Part shown: positions 46,542 to 55,028 of the stretch, one piece after another
Layout of the letters: every line of letters begins with the position of its first letter
Position numbering within the stretch: position 1 is the first letter of the stretch
Assembly: GCA_963713695.1 (NCBI GenBank)
Contig: CAVQMU010000006.1
Span: 62,001-126,000 of the forward strand
Reading direction: 5' to 3'
Length of the DNA stretch: 64,000 nucleotides
Source: Rhodoblastus sp963713695
GTDB taxonomy: Bacteria > Pseudomonadota > Alphaproteobacteria > Rhizobiales > Beijerinckiaceae
Position numbers and translations under genes: made by a program
The notes under the pieces: generated by a model
Seen by the model: only the letters and a program-made list of their open reading frames with translations
The model's database searches: none
What the model was told of the DNA's origin: nothing

Positions 46542-46602
46542 TTGATACAACAACAGCCGCGGGCACGCCCTGCATGCGAAACCATGGATGAGGAAAGACG
46601 CG

Positions 46603-47289
46603 ATGAATTTTCGGCGGATCAATGTTCTTTTGGCGATCGCCGCAATCCTCAGCGCGTCCATCGCCGCGGAAGCTATGATCCCGCGCCAAAAGTTGGTGAA
46701 TGCCGTTTCGCAGGATGAATTGGAGGCGATGATTCCGACGTCGTTCGGGCATTGGACTTTTGTTCCCGGGACGAAAATGGTCGAACCTCAGGGTTCAGAC
46801 ACCCTCTCGAAGCAGATCTACAGTGCCGAAGTTTCGCGCGGTTACCGAGATAGCGACGGGCACTTTATTATGCTTGTCGTAGCTTATGGCCCCAGCCAAA
46901 GCGATCGCCTCCAGCTGCATCGCCCAGAAATCTGCTATGCGGCGCAGGGCTTCCGGGTCTCCCGGCCACAAAGCGATATTCTTGCGTTCGAGAAAGCCAC
47001 GGCATCGCTGCCTGTGCGCCTTCTCGTCGCACAGCGGGAGAACAGGCTTGAACCGATAACCTATTGGATGCGGCTCGGAGACGCCGTCGCGACTGGCGCT
47101 GTCCACCGGCAGTTTCTGAAAGTTGCATATGGAATGCGCGGCTATATTGTCGACGGTGCCCTCGTGCGCATCTCGACGACAGGACTGCCGCAAGGCGCTG
47201 CGTTTGCGATCGAACGCACCTTCGTCAGCGACCTTCTCCACGCCGTTAACCCGGCGACGCGACGGTTTTTGATCGGCTCCAACCAATGA
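46603..47289 (+). CDS. epsI: Exosortase-associated protein EpsI (stand-alone)
   Basis: 228 residues. An N-terminal membrane helix (5-22) is followed by the DUF3485/EpsI domain. F-G-H-W at about 48-51 and H-R-P-E-I-C-Y at 106-112 with A-A-Q-G after it are the family hallmarks. EpsI accompanies or is fused to exosortases; its biochemical role is not known. Here it follows EpsF by 61 bases in the export operon, while the exosortase is on the other strand 7 kb away. A separate EpsI is expected for XrtV-type systems. Confidence 0.9.
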   Translation: MNFRRINVLLAIAAILSASIAAEAMIPRQKLVNAVSQDELEAMIPTSFGHWTFVPGTKMVEPQGSDTLSKQIYSAEVSRGYRDSDGHFIMLVVAYGPSQSDRLQLHRPEICYAAQGFRVSRPQSDILAFEKATASLPVRLLVAQRENRLEPITYWMRLGDAVATGAVHRQFLKVAYGMRGYIVDGALVRISTTGLPQGAAFAIERTFVSDLLHAVNPATRRFLIGSNQ

Positions 47290-47394
47290 AACTTGTTCGC
47301 CTTTCAGTCATCGGCGATATGGCTAAATAAGCGCCGCCCACACATAATGCGTCAGGCAAAGGCGGAGTGAATTCCGCCCAAACAGAACGGCTCC

Positions 47395-48330
47395 ATGTCT
47401 TCCGACTTTGTGCACGAAAAGCTGTGCGAGACTATCGCCCTACGATCGACTGCGGATATCCCCGTCTCGGTCATCATTCCTCATTACAACGATCTCGAAA
47501 ACCTGCACAATTGCCTGAAGCTCCTGGCGGCGCAAACCCTGGCGCAATCCGACTATGAAATCGTCGTCGCCGACAACAACTCACAATGCGGTATTGATGC
47601 CGTCAGAACGCTGTGCGGAGGCCAGGCCCAAGTCGTTGCCGCACCGCTCCAAGGCGCCGCCGAAGCGCGTAATGTCGCCGTGCGTGCGTCCCGCGGCGCG
47701 ATACTCGCCTTTATCGATTCCGATTGCCGACCGGCGCCTGACTGGCTGGACGAAGGCGTCAACGCACTCATAAATACCGACATTGTCGGCGGCCGAGTCG
47801 ATGTCGATTATGAAGATCCAGACGTTCCGACAGGCGTCGAAGCATTTGAGAAAGTGTTCGCCTTCGATTTCAAGAAGTATGTCGAGAAGGATAATTTCTC
47901 CGGCTCCGGCAACATGTTCGTCCGACGCGCAACGTTCGACGAAGTTGGCGATTTTCGCACTGGCGTCTCTGAAGACCGGGAATGGTGCAATCGCGCTGTC
48001 GCTCAACGCTTCCGACTGATCTACGCGAACTCCGTCATCGTCAGCCATCCCGCCCGAAGAAACTGGCCGGAACTGGCCGAAAAATGGCGGCGCATTGTCA
48101 GCCAGACCTACCTTCTCAATCGTGAGAGACCTCTAGCAGATCTGAGATGGATCGCCTATTGCCTTGTCGTTCTCGCGTCGCCTCTCGTCCATTCCATAAA
48201 GATCGCCCATTCGCCGAAGGTCCCGGGCGCGAAGCTTAAATGCGCGGCGATCCTTGTGCTTTTCCGCATACGCTGGTTCAGTTTGCGCGTGGCGCCGCGC
48301 TCGTGGCTTCGTTCTCCTGATAATCACTGA
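47395..48330 (+). CDS. Family 2 glycosyltransferase
   Basis: 311 residues. V-S-V-I-I-P-H-Y-N-D-L-E-N-L at about 24-37, V-V-A-D-N-N-S, then A-F-I-D-S-D-C-R-P with the DXD, and S-E-D-R-E-W-C-N-R-A near residue 190. The C-terminal part has weak hydrophobic stretches, so it may sit at the membrane. Last gene of the export operon; convergent with the FemAB gene. Confidence 0.87.
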   Translation: MSSDFVHEKLCETIALRSTADIPVSVIIPHYNDLENLHNCLKLLAAQTLAQSDYEIVVADNNSQCGIDAVRTLCGGQAQVVAAPLQGAAEARNVAVRASRGAILAFIDSDCRPAPDWLDEGVNALINTDIVGGRVDVDYEDPDVPTGVEAFEKVFAFDFKKYVEKDNFSGSGNMFVRRATFDEVGDFRTGVSEDREWCNRAVAQRFRLIYANSVIVSHPARRNWPELAEKWRRIVSQTYLLNRERPLADLRWIAYCLVVLASPLVHSIKIAHSPKVPGAKLKCAAILVLFRIRWFSLRVAPRSWLRSPDNH

Positions 48331-48356
48331 ATTGAGCTCGTCCGCCAGCCTTTGGC

Positions 48357-49478
48357 TCAGCGCTGAATGCGGCGATAGAGCGCCTCGGCGAGTCGCAAAC
48401 CTCGCGCGACGACCTTGCCCGGAGCTCGCTCGTAGACCGCGGCTTCCGTGAAATCCACGCCATTGACGCCCTTTTTGAAATTATAAACGCCCGGGTTCGT
48501 CGCGGGATCGATTCCTCCGAGATCATACCAGGACTTGCCTTCCAGCAACGCGTCCTGCACTACGCGCCACTGCATGCTGTGGGAAGCCTTGGTCTCGCGG
48601 CCTTCGTCATTGGCGGCCGCCAAGATCAATTCGACGATCGGCCCCACATTGGCGCAGAGAAGGCCCGCAACAAGCCGGTCGCAATGGTAGGCGAGATAGA
48701 CTCTCATCCGCTCGTCCTGAAATGCGGCACGCTGCACGCGAGCATAAAAGGCAACTCCCCGCGCGGAGTGGAATGATTTCCTTTTTTCGAGCGAATCGAG
48801 CATTGGCCCCATCAATGCGAGGTCTTCCGCCGATTCCGACATTTCGATGCGCAAGCCGACCTTTTCAGAACGCGTCAGCATGTTGCGCCATTTTTGGTTG
48901 AGCCTCTTTCGCAGCGTTTCAATATCGCCGTCTATTGGCAGCATGATGGTGCGGCGCGGCGATTCTGCAGCTTTGCTGAAATGCGCGACGCCAAAAACTG
49001 CGTCAGGGTTGCAGCCTGCGAGGATCGCCGCATTGGGAGGGATGACGCGCAATGCGAGTTTGCGGCGATCGACATAATGGCTCGCGAGCGCCACAAGGCA
49101 GTCCGAATAGACTGCCGCGTCGAACGTCGCCCCGGCGATAGTGAGCGGACCGTGGTGAATATAGGCGACGCCAAAAGGCAAGCCCGGCAGTTTTTTCACG
49201 CGGACGACGCCGACGCCGACGACGCCAACGCCGGGCCGAGTCAAAAAGATGAATTCCGCCTTGGATCCGGTGATCGCGGCGCTGACCTCGGCATATGCGG
49301 GGCATTGGCGATAAGAGAGGTCGGCGAAGCGCTTGGCTTGCTCGAACCAAGCCGTTGCGCCAAGCGCTTCCAGCTGCAACGCGCCCTGCCCGGGACCGCG
49401 ATCGCGTTTCGAACAACCACCGCCCCCATCGTCGACCGGTCGCCTCGAGTCGCAATTTGACGCGCCAAAGCCAGTCAT
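48357..49478 (-). CDS. FemAB-like GNAT protein
   Basis: 373 residues from ATG 49478 (gagga site). Two GNAT-like halves: the first has V-V-R-V-K-K-L-P-G-L-P-F-G-V-A-Y-I-H-H-G-P, the second L-R-K-R-L-N-Q-K-W-R-N-M-L-T-R-S-E, H-S-M-Q-W and Y-D-L-G-G-I-D-P. FemAB-type proteins near exosortase genes are known and are thought to add an amino acid or acyl group; the acceptor is unknown. Divergent from the fusion gene at 49617. Confidence 0.78.
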   Translation of the reverse strand: MTGFGASNCDSRRPVDDGGGGCSKRDRGPGQGALQLEALGATAWFEQAKRFADLSYRQCPAYAEVSAAITGSKAEFIFLTRPGVGVVGVGVVRVKKLPGLPFGVAYIHHGPLTIAGATFDAAVYSDCLVALASHYVDRRKLALRVIPPNAAILAGCNPDAVFGVAHFSKAAESPRRTIMLPIDGDIETLRKRLNQKWRNMLTRSEKVGLRIEMSESAEDLALMGPMLDSLEKRKSFHSARGVAFYARVQRAAFQDERMRVYLAYHCDRLVAGLLCANVGPIVELILAAANDEGRETKASHSMQWRVVQDALLEGKSWYDLGGIDPATNPGVYNFKKGVNGVDFTEAAVYERAPGKVVARGLRLAEALYRRIQR

Positions 49479-49616
49479 GGAAGGAAGTTCCTCAACGAAA
49501 TGGAGACCATCGACATTGTCACTTATGGTCTGGCGCGGCAAGATTTTCCAGTTAAAATCAGTAAACTGTGAAAATGCGGCGGCGTTATTGTTTCCTGCCA
49601 AACGAGCACGAGCCAT

Positions 49617-51470
49617 TTGCAGCGGAATCGAACATCGCACCGCCAACCCAGAGGAAGCCGCCAAGTGTTTGTCGTTAATTTCCACGGTATCGGCGCGCCG
49701 AAGCGGCCTGTCGACGCGGACGAGGCCGAATACTGGATCGACGTGGCGCAATATGAGGCGGCGCTGGATACAATCGTCGCCCATCCTCGCGGCAGGGATG
49801 TTATCGTGACATTCGACGACAGCAATAGGTCGGACATCGAAATCGCGCTCGATCCCCTGCTCCGCCGCGGACTGAAAGCCAAGTTTTTTCTGCTCGCCGG
49901 CATGATAGGCCAACCTGGCTACCTGACGCCCGATGATCTCCGCAAATTGCATGACGCCGGAATGGAAATCGGCACGCACGGCGTCGCGCATGTCCGATGG
50001 GATTTGCTTGACGATCCGGGCCTGTCGCGCGAGATCGACCGCTCCCTCTCCGACATCGAAAAATGGACCGGAGTCCGCGTGACTTCCGTCGGACTGCCCT
50101 TCGGCGGCTACAATTTATCCGTCCTGCGAGCGCTTAATCAACGCGGGCTCAAGGAGGTCTATTCGAGCGACGGCGGCCCCCGGCTTTCGTCCTTGATGCC
50201 AATTCCGAGATATTCGGTCGTCAGGTCGCTGACGCCCGCATTATTGAGACGAAAGATCGACCAGGGATTTTCCCTACCGGGACGGGTCTTCACGGAAATG
50301 AGGTCCGTCGTCAAATCATTTCGCTCCGGCCCCCATTCGCCGCCTCGCCCGATCCATGACGGCGCGCGGCCTCAGATGCAGGTCGTGGAGGCGTCTTCCA
50401 CGCAGATTTTTTGCGACGGCGCACTAGTTCTGATCGTCGGTTTCCGAAACGCCGTCGACGTCACGAACTGCCTCAGCGCGCTGACGAAGTTTCCGCGCGA
50501 ACCTGGTTTTGATGTGCTTATCTGCGAAAATGGCGGAGCGGCGGCCTTTCGGGAGCTTGTCCGGTCACTGACTGCACCGGATGGGCCATGCGCCAAGGCC
50601 GGCGTGGCGCCGCTGACGTCCGATGAGCGCATCCGGATATGCGCCCCGGAATCCAAAATTGTCGAAGCCGTCAGATTGCGGCTAGGTGACGTCGGCCCAC
50701 ATGTGCTGGTCGGCAGAGCCTCCGAAAACCTCGGCTATGCCGCCGCAATCAACGCCTGGTTGCGAACAGCCCTGTCCGAGACGAAATGGACGGGCGCATG
50801 GATTCTCAATCCGGATACGCAACCACAGCCGGACGCTCTTTTGCAATTGGCGACCTATGCCCACCAGAGCCAAAAGGGCATGGTCGGCAGCCGAATCATG
50901 ACCATGGACGAGCCGGACTTCGTCTGTTCCCGCGGCTTGAAATGGCGCAAATTCATGGCCTCCACTCTGGGAGTTGGCGCCAACGAGCCAACCTTGCCTG
51001 CGCCCGATCCCGCTATCGTGGAAGCGAAAATCGATGCGCCGTCCGGCGCGTCCTTCTATGTGACACGCGCATGCATTGAAAAAATCGGCACTATGGACGA
51101 AAGCTATTTTCTTTACTTCGAGGATGTCGAGTGGGGTTTGCGCGCAAAGAAGCATTTTGGCATTGGGTATGCCTATGATTCAGTAGTGCCTCATATTGGC
51201 GGCAGCACAATCGGTTCCTCGCCCGACCGGCGCTTGCGATCAAAGATCGCCGTCTACTATGAGTTTCGCAATCGCATTCTCTTCGTCCGACGCAACCATC
51301 CCTCATGGTTCGTCTGGACCGCGTTGGTGACGTTGCTCCATTGTTTCGAATTCCTCGCCGTCGGAGCGACAGGCAACTTCTGGACCGGATTGCGCGCAGT
51401 ATGGGCCGGGATCACAGGCGAAACGGGGAGAGCCGACGCAATTTTCCCTCAGCTGTCGGTCAAGGACTGA
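49617..51470 (+). CDS. Polysaccharide deacetylase fused to a family 2 glycosyltransferase
   Basis: About 617 residues. Residues 18-235 form a NodB-type deacetylase: T-F-D-D-S-N at 65-70 supplies the catalytic and metal Asp, H-G-V-A-H at 121-125 the metal His pair, and G-L-P-F-G-G-Y a later core motif. From about 268 a GT-A domain follows: L-V-L-I-V-G-F-R-N, E-N-L-G-Y-A-A-A-I-N, I-L-N-P-D-T-Q, Y-F-L-Y-F-E-D-V-E-W-G-L-R, then a hydrophobic stretch near 580. Deacetylases occur in exosortase loci, usually as separate proteins. The start is TTG 49617 or GTG 49665; neither is strong. Confidence 0.82.
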   Translation: MQRNRTSHRQPRGSRQVFVVNFHGIGAPKRPVDADEAEYWIDVAQYEAALDTIVAHPRGRDVIVTFDDSNRSDIEIALDPLLRRGLKAKFFLLAGMIGQPGYLTPDDLRKLHDAGMEIGTHGVAHVRWDLLDDPGLSREIDRSLSDIEKWTGVRVTSVGLPFGGYNLSVLRALNQRGLKEVYSSDGGPRLSSLMPIPRYSVVRSLTPALLRRKIDQGFSLPGRVFTEMRSVVKSFRSGPHSPPRPIHDGARPQMQVVEASSTQIFCDGALVLIVGFRNAVDVTNCLSALTKFPREPGFDVLICENGGAAAFRELVRSLTAPDGPCAKAGVAPLTSDERIRICAPESKIVEAVRLRLGDVGPHVLVGRASENLGYAAAINAWLRTALSETKWTGAWILNPDTQPQPDALLQLATYAHQSQKGMVGSRIMTMDEPDFVCSRGLKWRKFMASTLGVGANEPTLPAPDPAIVEAKIDAPSGASFYVTRACIEKIGTMDESYFLYFEDVEWGLRAKKHFGIGYAYDSVVPHIGGSTIGSSPDRRLRSKIAVYYEFRNRILFVRRNHPSWFVWTALVTLLHCFEFLAVGATGNFWTGLRAVWAGITGETGRADAIFPQLSVKD

Positions 51471-51503
51471 AGCAAGCCGAGCTTCGGCTTGCCGGCTTCT
51501 GCG

Positions 51504-52391
51504 CTAAAAAATATTGGCGACGGACCCGACGATCGCGCATTGGTGGCTTCGCAGCTTGTCGGACACCTTCTTGAGATCTTCGAACGACGCATGGTCTTGC
51601 CGGGCGGCAATGACCGCCGCGCCGACCCGCGAAGCAATGACGAAGGCGTCTCCATAGTCCATCGCTCCCGGTGAGTTGTAGATGACAACGCCGAAATCGT
51701 TATTCAGACTGGAGGTCAAGGCGACGAAATTCGCAGAGCAGATCAGTTCCTGAGGATTTGGCGGCACACCGCCCGAAGGGAGGATCGAAAGGCCTGGCAG
51801 CACGTCCTGGACAATCGGAGAATCATCAACGTTGTTGTTGAGAAGGTAATCGGAAAGCCCCTCCCGGTTCGGATCGAGGCCAAACATCCCGGCGATTCGC
51901 GGCTCGCGAAGATTTGCGTCGACAAGGATCGTCCTGACCGCCATCTGGGCAAAGGCGATGGCCAGATTGGCGGCAAGAAAGCTCGCGCCCTGGCCTTCCC
52001 GCGTTCCGACAATGGCAAATGCCCTATATCCTTGCGCCACGGCAGAATTGACGAGCGAAGTCCGTATTGTCCGGATCGCTTCCGCCGCTGGACCAAAGGG
52101 TTCGAGGCCCACGACCAGTTCGCGCGAAAAACCCGCCGTGTGGCAGTCGTTCTGTATGATCGGATAATTATATTGTTTCGACAGCGCAGACATCAGGAAT
52201 TCGCGGCTTACCACGCCGCAGGCGATCGCAGCTTCGAGGAAGCTGATTCCCCTCGCCTTACCCAGCGCGCGCACTTGCGCGATCTGCGGATCCGTAAGCT
52301 TAGCCAGGCGGATTAATTCCTGCCCGATATAATCCGACGAAAAAGCGGGCCGAGGCGCCGTCGGCTGCTGGATACGGTCCACATCGGACAT
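51504..52391 (-). CDS. epsG: EpsG-type tyrosine-kinase homologue with degenerate nucleotide site
   Basis: 295 residues from ATG 52391. The first 90 residues are the EpsG/GspE-like N-domain (R-G-I-S-F-L-E-A-A). The kinase-like domain follows, with E-A-I-R-T-I-R-T-S-L, but the Walker A loop reads G-T-R-E-G-Q-G-A-S-F (129-138), where a Lys or Arg is expected before Ser137 and Ala136 is found. The Walker B region is V-V-I-Y-N-S-P-G, with Asn239 where an Asp is expected. A' keeps Asp158 (I-L-V-D-A-N-L-R-E-P-R). P-P-N-P-Q-E-L-I and the C-terminal V-G-S-V-A-N-I-F match EpsG; no Tyr cluster follows. It may regulate EpsF without kinase activity. Confidence 0.85.
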   Translation of the reverse strand: MSDVDRIQQPTAPRPAFSSDYIGQELIRLAKLTDPQIAQVRALGKARGISFLEAAIACGVVSREFLMSALSKQYNYPIIQNDCHTAGFSRELVVGLEPFGPAAEAIRTIRTSLVNSAVAQGYRAFAIVGTREGQGASFLAANLAIAFAQMAVRTILVDANLREPRIAGMFGLDPNREGLSDYLLNNNVDDSPIVQDVLPGLSILPSGGVPPNPQELICSANFVALTSSLNNDFGVVIYNSPGAMDYGDAFVIASRVGAAVIAARQDHASFEDLKKVSDKLRSHQCAIVGSVANIF

Positions 52392-52510
52392 CCTATGTCT
52401 CCGAATAGAGAGGCGCGCGCCGGCGCATAATGGACGCGGACAGAACTTGTCATCGCGACGCGGCGCTGTCCGCCCTTTTCTACAGGCGCCATGCCGCCTG
52501 GCGCAAGACA

Positions 52511-52540
52511 ACAAAAAAGGCCGAGCGAGTTGGCCTTTTC
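52511..52540 (-). terminator. Rho-independent terminator
   Basis: aaaaggcc (52515-52522) pairs with ggcctttt (52532-52539) over a nine-base loop. Read on the minus strand the stem is followed by T residues. It lies 22 bases after the PEP-CTERM stop and separates it from EpsG. Confidence 0.75.
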
Positions 52541-52561
52541 CGTTCTATGAGCCTGAATGAA

Positions 52562-53218
52562 TCAGATGGCGATGCGATTTTGCCGGTTGCGGCGGACGCC
52601 TACAAGGCCGATGCCGGCGAAACCGGCCAACATCATCGCCCAAGTGGAGAGTTCGGGCACAGAAGTCGTCACGGTCAGCTGACCGGCGCCAATCGAAGAA
52701 TCCGCGCCCGTGTTCGCCGCGATTTCAACGGTGTAGGTTCCGCCCGCCAGAAGCGAAACATAATTGCCCCCGTCGACGGCGCCTTCCCAAGTATAATGAC
52801 CGCCGCTAGCGGGATTATAACCGGTTTCGTAAAGCTGCTCCGGCGCGCCGCCGATCGGAGTATCATGCGCCGCGGCCGCATTGTGATCCGAGCCTGCATA
52901 AACTGCAATCGTCGCGCTGCTCGTCGCGCCGACGCCCGGACCGCCGGTCACAGTCCCGCCCGGACCGTTGGCGCTCGGACCCGAATTCGTGTCGTAAAGA
53001 ATCGACACGTTCCAGAGACCCGACGGCGTGGAGCCGAGCGTGAACACCATGTCATAGATGGTGGAGCCGGGCGACGTCGTGAATGTTGTCACACCCGTGA
53101 AATTGGCGGCTGTATTCTGGATAACCGCCGGCGTCAAGGTGATGAACTGGACCCCAGCCTGCGCCGGAGCGCTCATCCCAGCAGCCACCAGTCCCGCAGC
53201 TATCAAAAACTTCTTCAT
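52562..53218 (-). CDS. PEP-CTERM-like protein with P-E-L variant
   Basis: 218 residues, ATG 53218 after a ggggg site. Signal peptide 1-21 (A-Q-A-G). The mature domain is beta-rich, with Gly/Ser/Thr/Asn repeats and two His-containing loops. The tail has V-P-E-L-S-T-W-A-M-M at 187-196, a hydrophobic helix A-G-F-A-G-I-G-L-V and the basic cluster R-R-N-R. Apart from Leu in place of the second Pro it equals the PEPxxWA signal of the protein at 2118. It is beside EpsG and is the likely local substrate of the exosortase. Confidence 0.87.
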   Translation of the reverse strand: MKKFLIAAGLVAAGMSAPAQAGVQFITLTPAVIQNTAANFTGVTTFTTSPGSTIYDMVFTLGSTPSGLWNVSILYDTNSGPSANGPGGTVTGGPGVGATSSATIAVYAGSDHNAAAAHDTPIGGAPEQLYETGYNPASGGHYTWEGAVDGGNYVSLLAGGTYTVEIAANTGADSSIGAGQLTVTTSVPELSTWAMMLAGFAGIGLVGVRRNRQNRIAI

Positions 53219-53303
53219 TTGCGCCCCCAAACAATTTCCGAAATTCCTTAACGGAAACAAGCTGCATCCCGACTTTATTCCTATTATTACTAACAAACCG
53301 TGC

Positions 53304-53330
53304 ACATTACGTCAAGGCATGTCGTAATGT
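53304..53330. promoter_or_regulatory. Candidate operator upstream of the PEP-CTERM gene
   Basis: acattacg (53304-53311) and cgtaatgt (53323-53330) form a perfect 8-base inverted repeat with an 11-base spacer, about 86 bases upstream of the PEP-CTERM start codon. Spacing of the half-sites (19 bases centre to centre) would fit a dimeric regulator on one DNA face. Confidence 0.35.
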
Positions 53331-53490
53331 TTCTAAAAATAAATTGAGGATTGCGTCCTATACTTCTGGTTGCATTTTCCAATTCATCTGCAACTTCGCG
53401 GAGTTTTGCAGAATAATCTGTTATTTTAGCTATCCATCTTGAATCGTTGCCGTTTTTCGGCGTTACGATCGCCGGGACGAAATCACGTGT

Positions 53491-53520
53491 AAAAAAGCGG
53501 CGCCTCACGGCACCGCTTTG
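53491..53520 (-). terminator. Rho-independent terminator of the Hint gene
   Basis: aaagcgg (53494-53500) pairs with ccgcttt (53513-53519). On the minus strand the stem is followed by a T run. It begins 22 bases after the Hint-domain stop. The rest of 53219-53541 holds only the upstream region of the PEP-CTERM gene. Confidence 0.7.
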
Positions 53521-53541
53521 TCGCAATCCCAGCCCGATAAA

Positions 53542-54594
53542 TCAGGCAACGGCGCTTGTCTCTCCGATGGCTTCGGCGCGCTCGGCAAGCAGCACACGAA
53601 TCGCCACCGGCACCTGGCGGCGCGACTTGGCGCGCGGATAGGGCAGCTCCTGGATAGCCTTGCCCAACGGGAAGGCAGCTTCATGCGCGGCCCAATTGTC
53701 GAAGCCGAGGCGGTCAACGTTATCAACAAAACTTTCGGCCAGCGCGCCCTCGGCGAAGATCAGCGCGTGAGCGTCGAGTTCGACATGGTAATAGGTGAAG
53801 ATCCGGGGGACGTTGCTTTCCTGAATAATTGACGTTCCATTGACCAGCGCGCCGGCGTGGATGAGCGCGCCATCGATGAAGATGGCGTGGTCAGGCGAAA
53901 CCAGCAGATCGCGGACGGGCGTGTTCGGCGCGAGAGCGCCGGCCTTGATGCGAATCGGCAGGACACGCTGCTTGTCGGCGAAGAAGGTCGAAATGGTCTG
54001 GCGTCCGAGCCAGCGGACCGGCGCCGCACCGCCATTGGTCGTCAGCACGAGATCGCCAGGTTCAAGCATTTCAACTGACTTTCCGCCGTCTGGCGTACCG
54101 ATCAGCGTTCCCTTGTAGAAACAGATAGCGTCTGTTTGGACGTTTTGATTTACGACGTCATAGGGCCCGCTTGCGAGCGCGGCATTGGGGGTCACCGTCA
54201 ACAAGTAGCCACTTTCCGTGTCCTGGGGCGACGGAGTGTAGGTGACGCTCTGGATGATCGTGTTCCAGGTCGAATTACTGATGGTTCCCTGAAACGCAGG
54301 GAGGGCGGTAAAGGTCAAAGTGTTCGTCGTGGGATCGAAATTCGCGGTTACGCCATCGGCTTGGAGAGCAGATGTGCTCAGCGCGCTTTGCAGCGTGCCG
54401 TGAAAATCGTTCTCGTTGATGCCATACCCGCTCACGTCCCCAAGTTGGAGGCTGACGATGTCGGCGTTCGTGTCCGTGACTAGTGATATATCCGAAGCGA
54501 CGGGGTCCGTGCCGTAAGCGTAATTTTGGTCCGGAGCGGGATTGTTGCCGTATCCGCCGGGCGTGCCAATTATCGAGAAGGTTGCGGTTGTCAT
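53542..54594 (-). CDS. Hint-domain protein
   Basis: 350 residues, ATG 54594 with an agagga site. The N-terminal 150 residues are Thr/Asn/Gly-rich and beta-like, without a signal peptide. From Cys158 (A-I-C-F-Y-K-G-T-L-I-G-T-P-D-G) a Hint (Hedgehog/intein) domain begins: V-E-M-L-E-P-G-D-L-V-L-T, V-R-W-L-G-R-Q, V-S-P-D-H-A-I-F (His236) and Y-Y-H-V-E-L-D-A-H-A-L-I. No Asn-Cys junction as in inteins. Such Hint proteins of alphaproteobacteria are usually large surface or secreted proteins of unknown role that may autoprocess at the Cys. It lies at the right edge of the EPS island with its own terminator. Confidence 0.85.
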   Translation of the reverse strand: MTTATFSIIGTPGGYGNNPAPDQNYAYGTDPVASDISLVTDTNADIVSLQLGDVSGYGINENDFHGTLQSALSTSALQADGVTANFDPTTNTLTFTALPAFQGTISNSTWNTIIQSVTYTPSPQDTESGYLLTVTPNAALASGPYDVVNQNVQTDAICFYKGTLIGTPDGGKSVEMLEPGDLVLTTNGGAAPVRWLGRQTISTFFADKQRVLPIRIKAGALAPNTPVRDLLVSPDHAIFIDGALIHAGALVNGTSIIQESNVPRIFTYYHVELDAHALIFAEGALAESFVDNVDRLGFDNWAAHEAAFPLGKAIQELPYPRAKSRRQVPVAIRVLLAERAEAIGETSAVA

Positions 54595-54743
54595 GGTTCA
54601 GTCCTCTTGGTCAATCAACGTTGGGCCAAGCTTAACTTCCCTAACGTCACTCTCTCAAGCCGGATTCGCCAATTTGGGACGTATTGTATGATATTTACGA
54701 CATATTGCACAAGCCGTCGGGCAGCCGTACCTGCTCCCCCAGC

Positions 54744-54965
54744 CTACTTCTCGCCCTTGCCGAAATTGCTGGTATGTCCCTCGCGCTCGGCGGCCGCTCG
54801 CCAGATCTTGGCCTTGGCCTTCAGCTTGAAGTCCGGTGCCACTTTCGACGCGAGCCGCTCCATCTTTCCGCCGCCGCAGGCCGGGCAGACGGCCTCGTCG
54901 TTGAAACCGAGCAGCAGTTCCGAATCCTTGTCGCATTCTGCGCAGTGAAAGCTGTAAAGCGGCAT
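54744..54965 (-). CDS. FmdB-family zinc-ribbon protein
   Basis: 73 residues. Zinc ligands are C8-x2-C11 (H-C-A-E-C) and C27-x2-C30 (C-P-A-C-G); M-P-L-Y-S-F-H-C is the standard start. FmdB proteins are small regulators or zinc-ribbon adaptors first named beside formamidase genes, with unknown function. Followed by a Lys-rich helix. It is on the same strand as the efflux operon that starts at 60044. Confidence 0.85.
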   Translation of the reverse strand: MPLYSFHCAECDKDSELLLGFNDEAVCPACGGGKMERLASKVAPDFKLKAKAKIWRAAAEREGHTSNFGKGEK

Positions 54966-55028
54966 TCTGTCGTTCCCATCGTCTGTGTTTTCCGGCGCCC
55001 AAATTTGAAGCAGGAATCGGGCCAGAAA

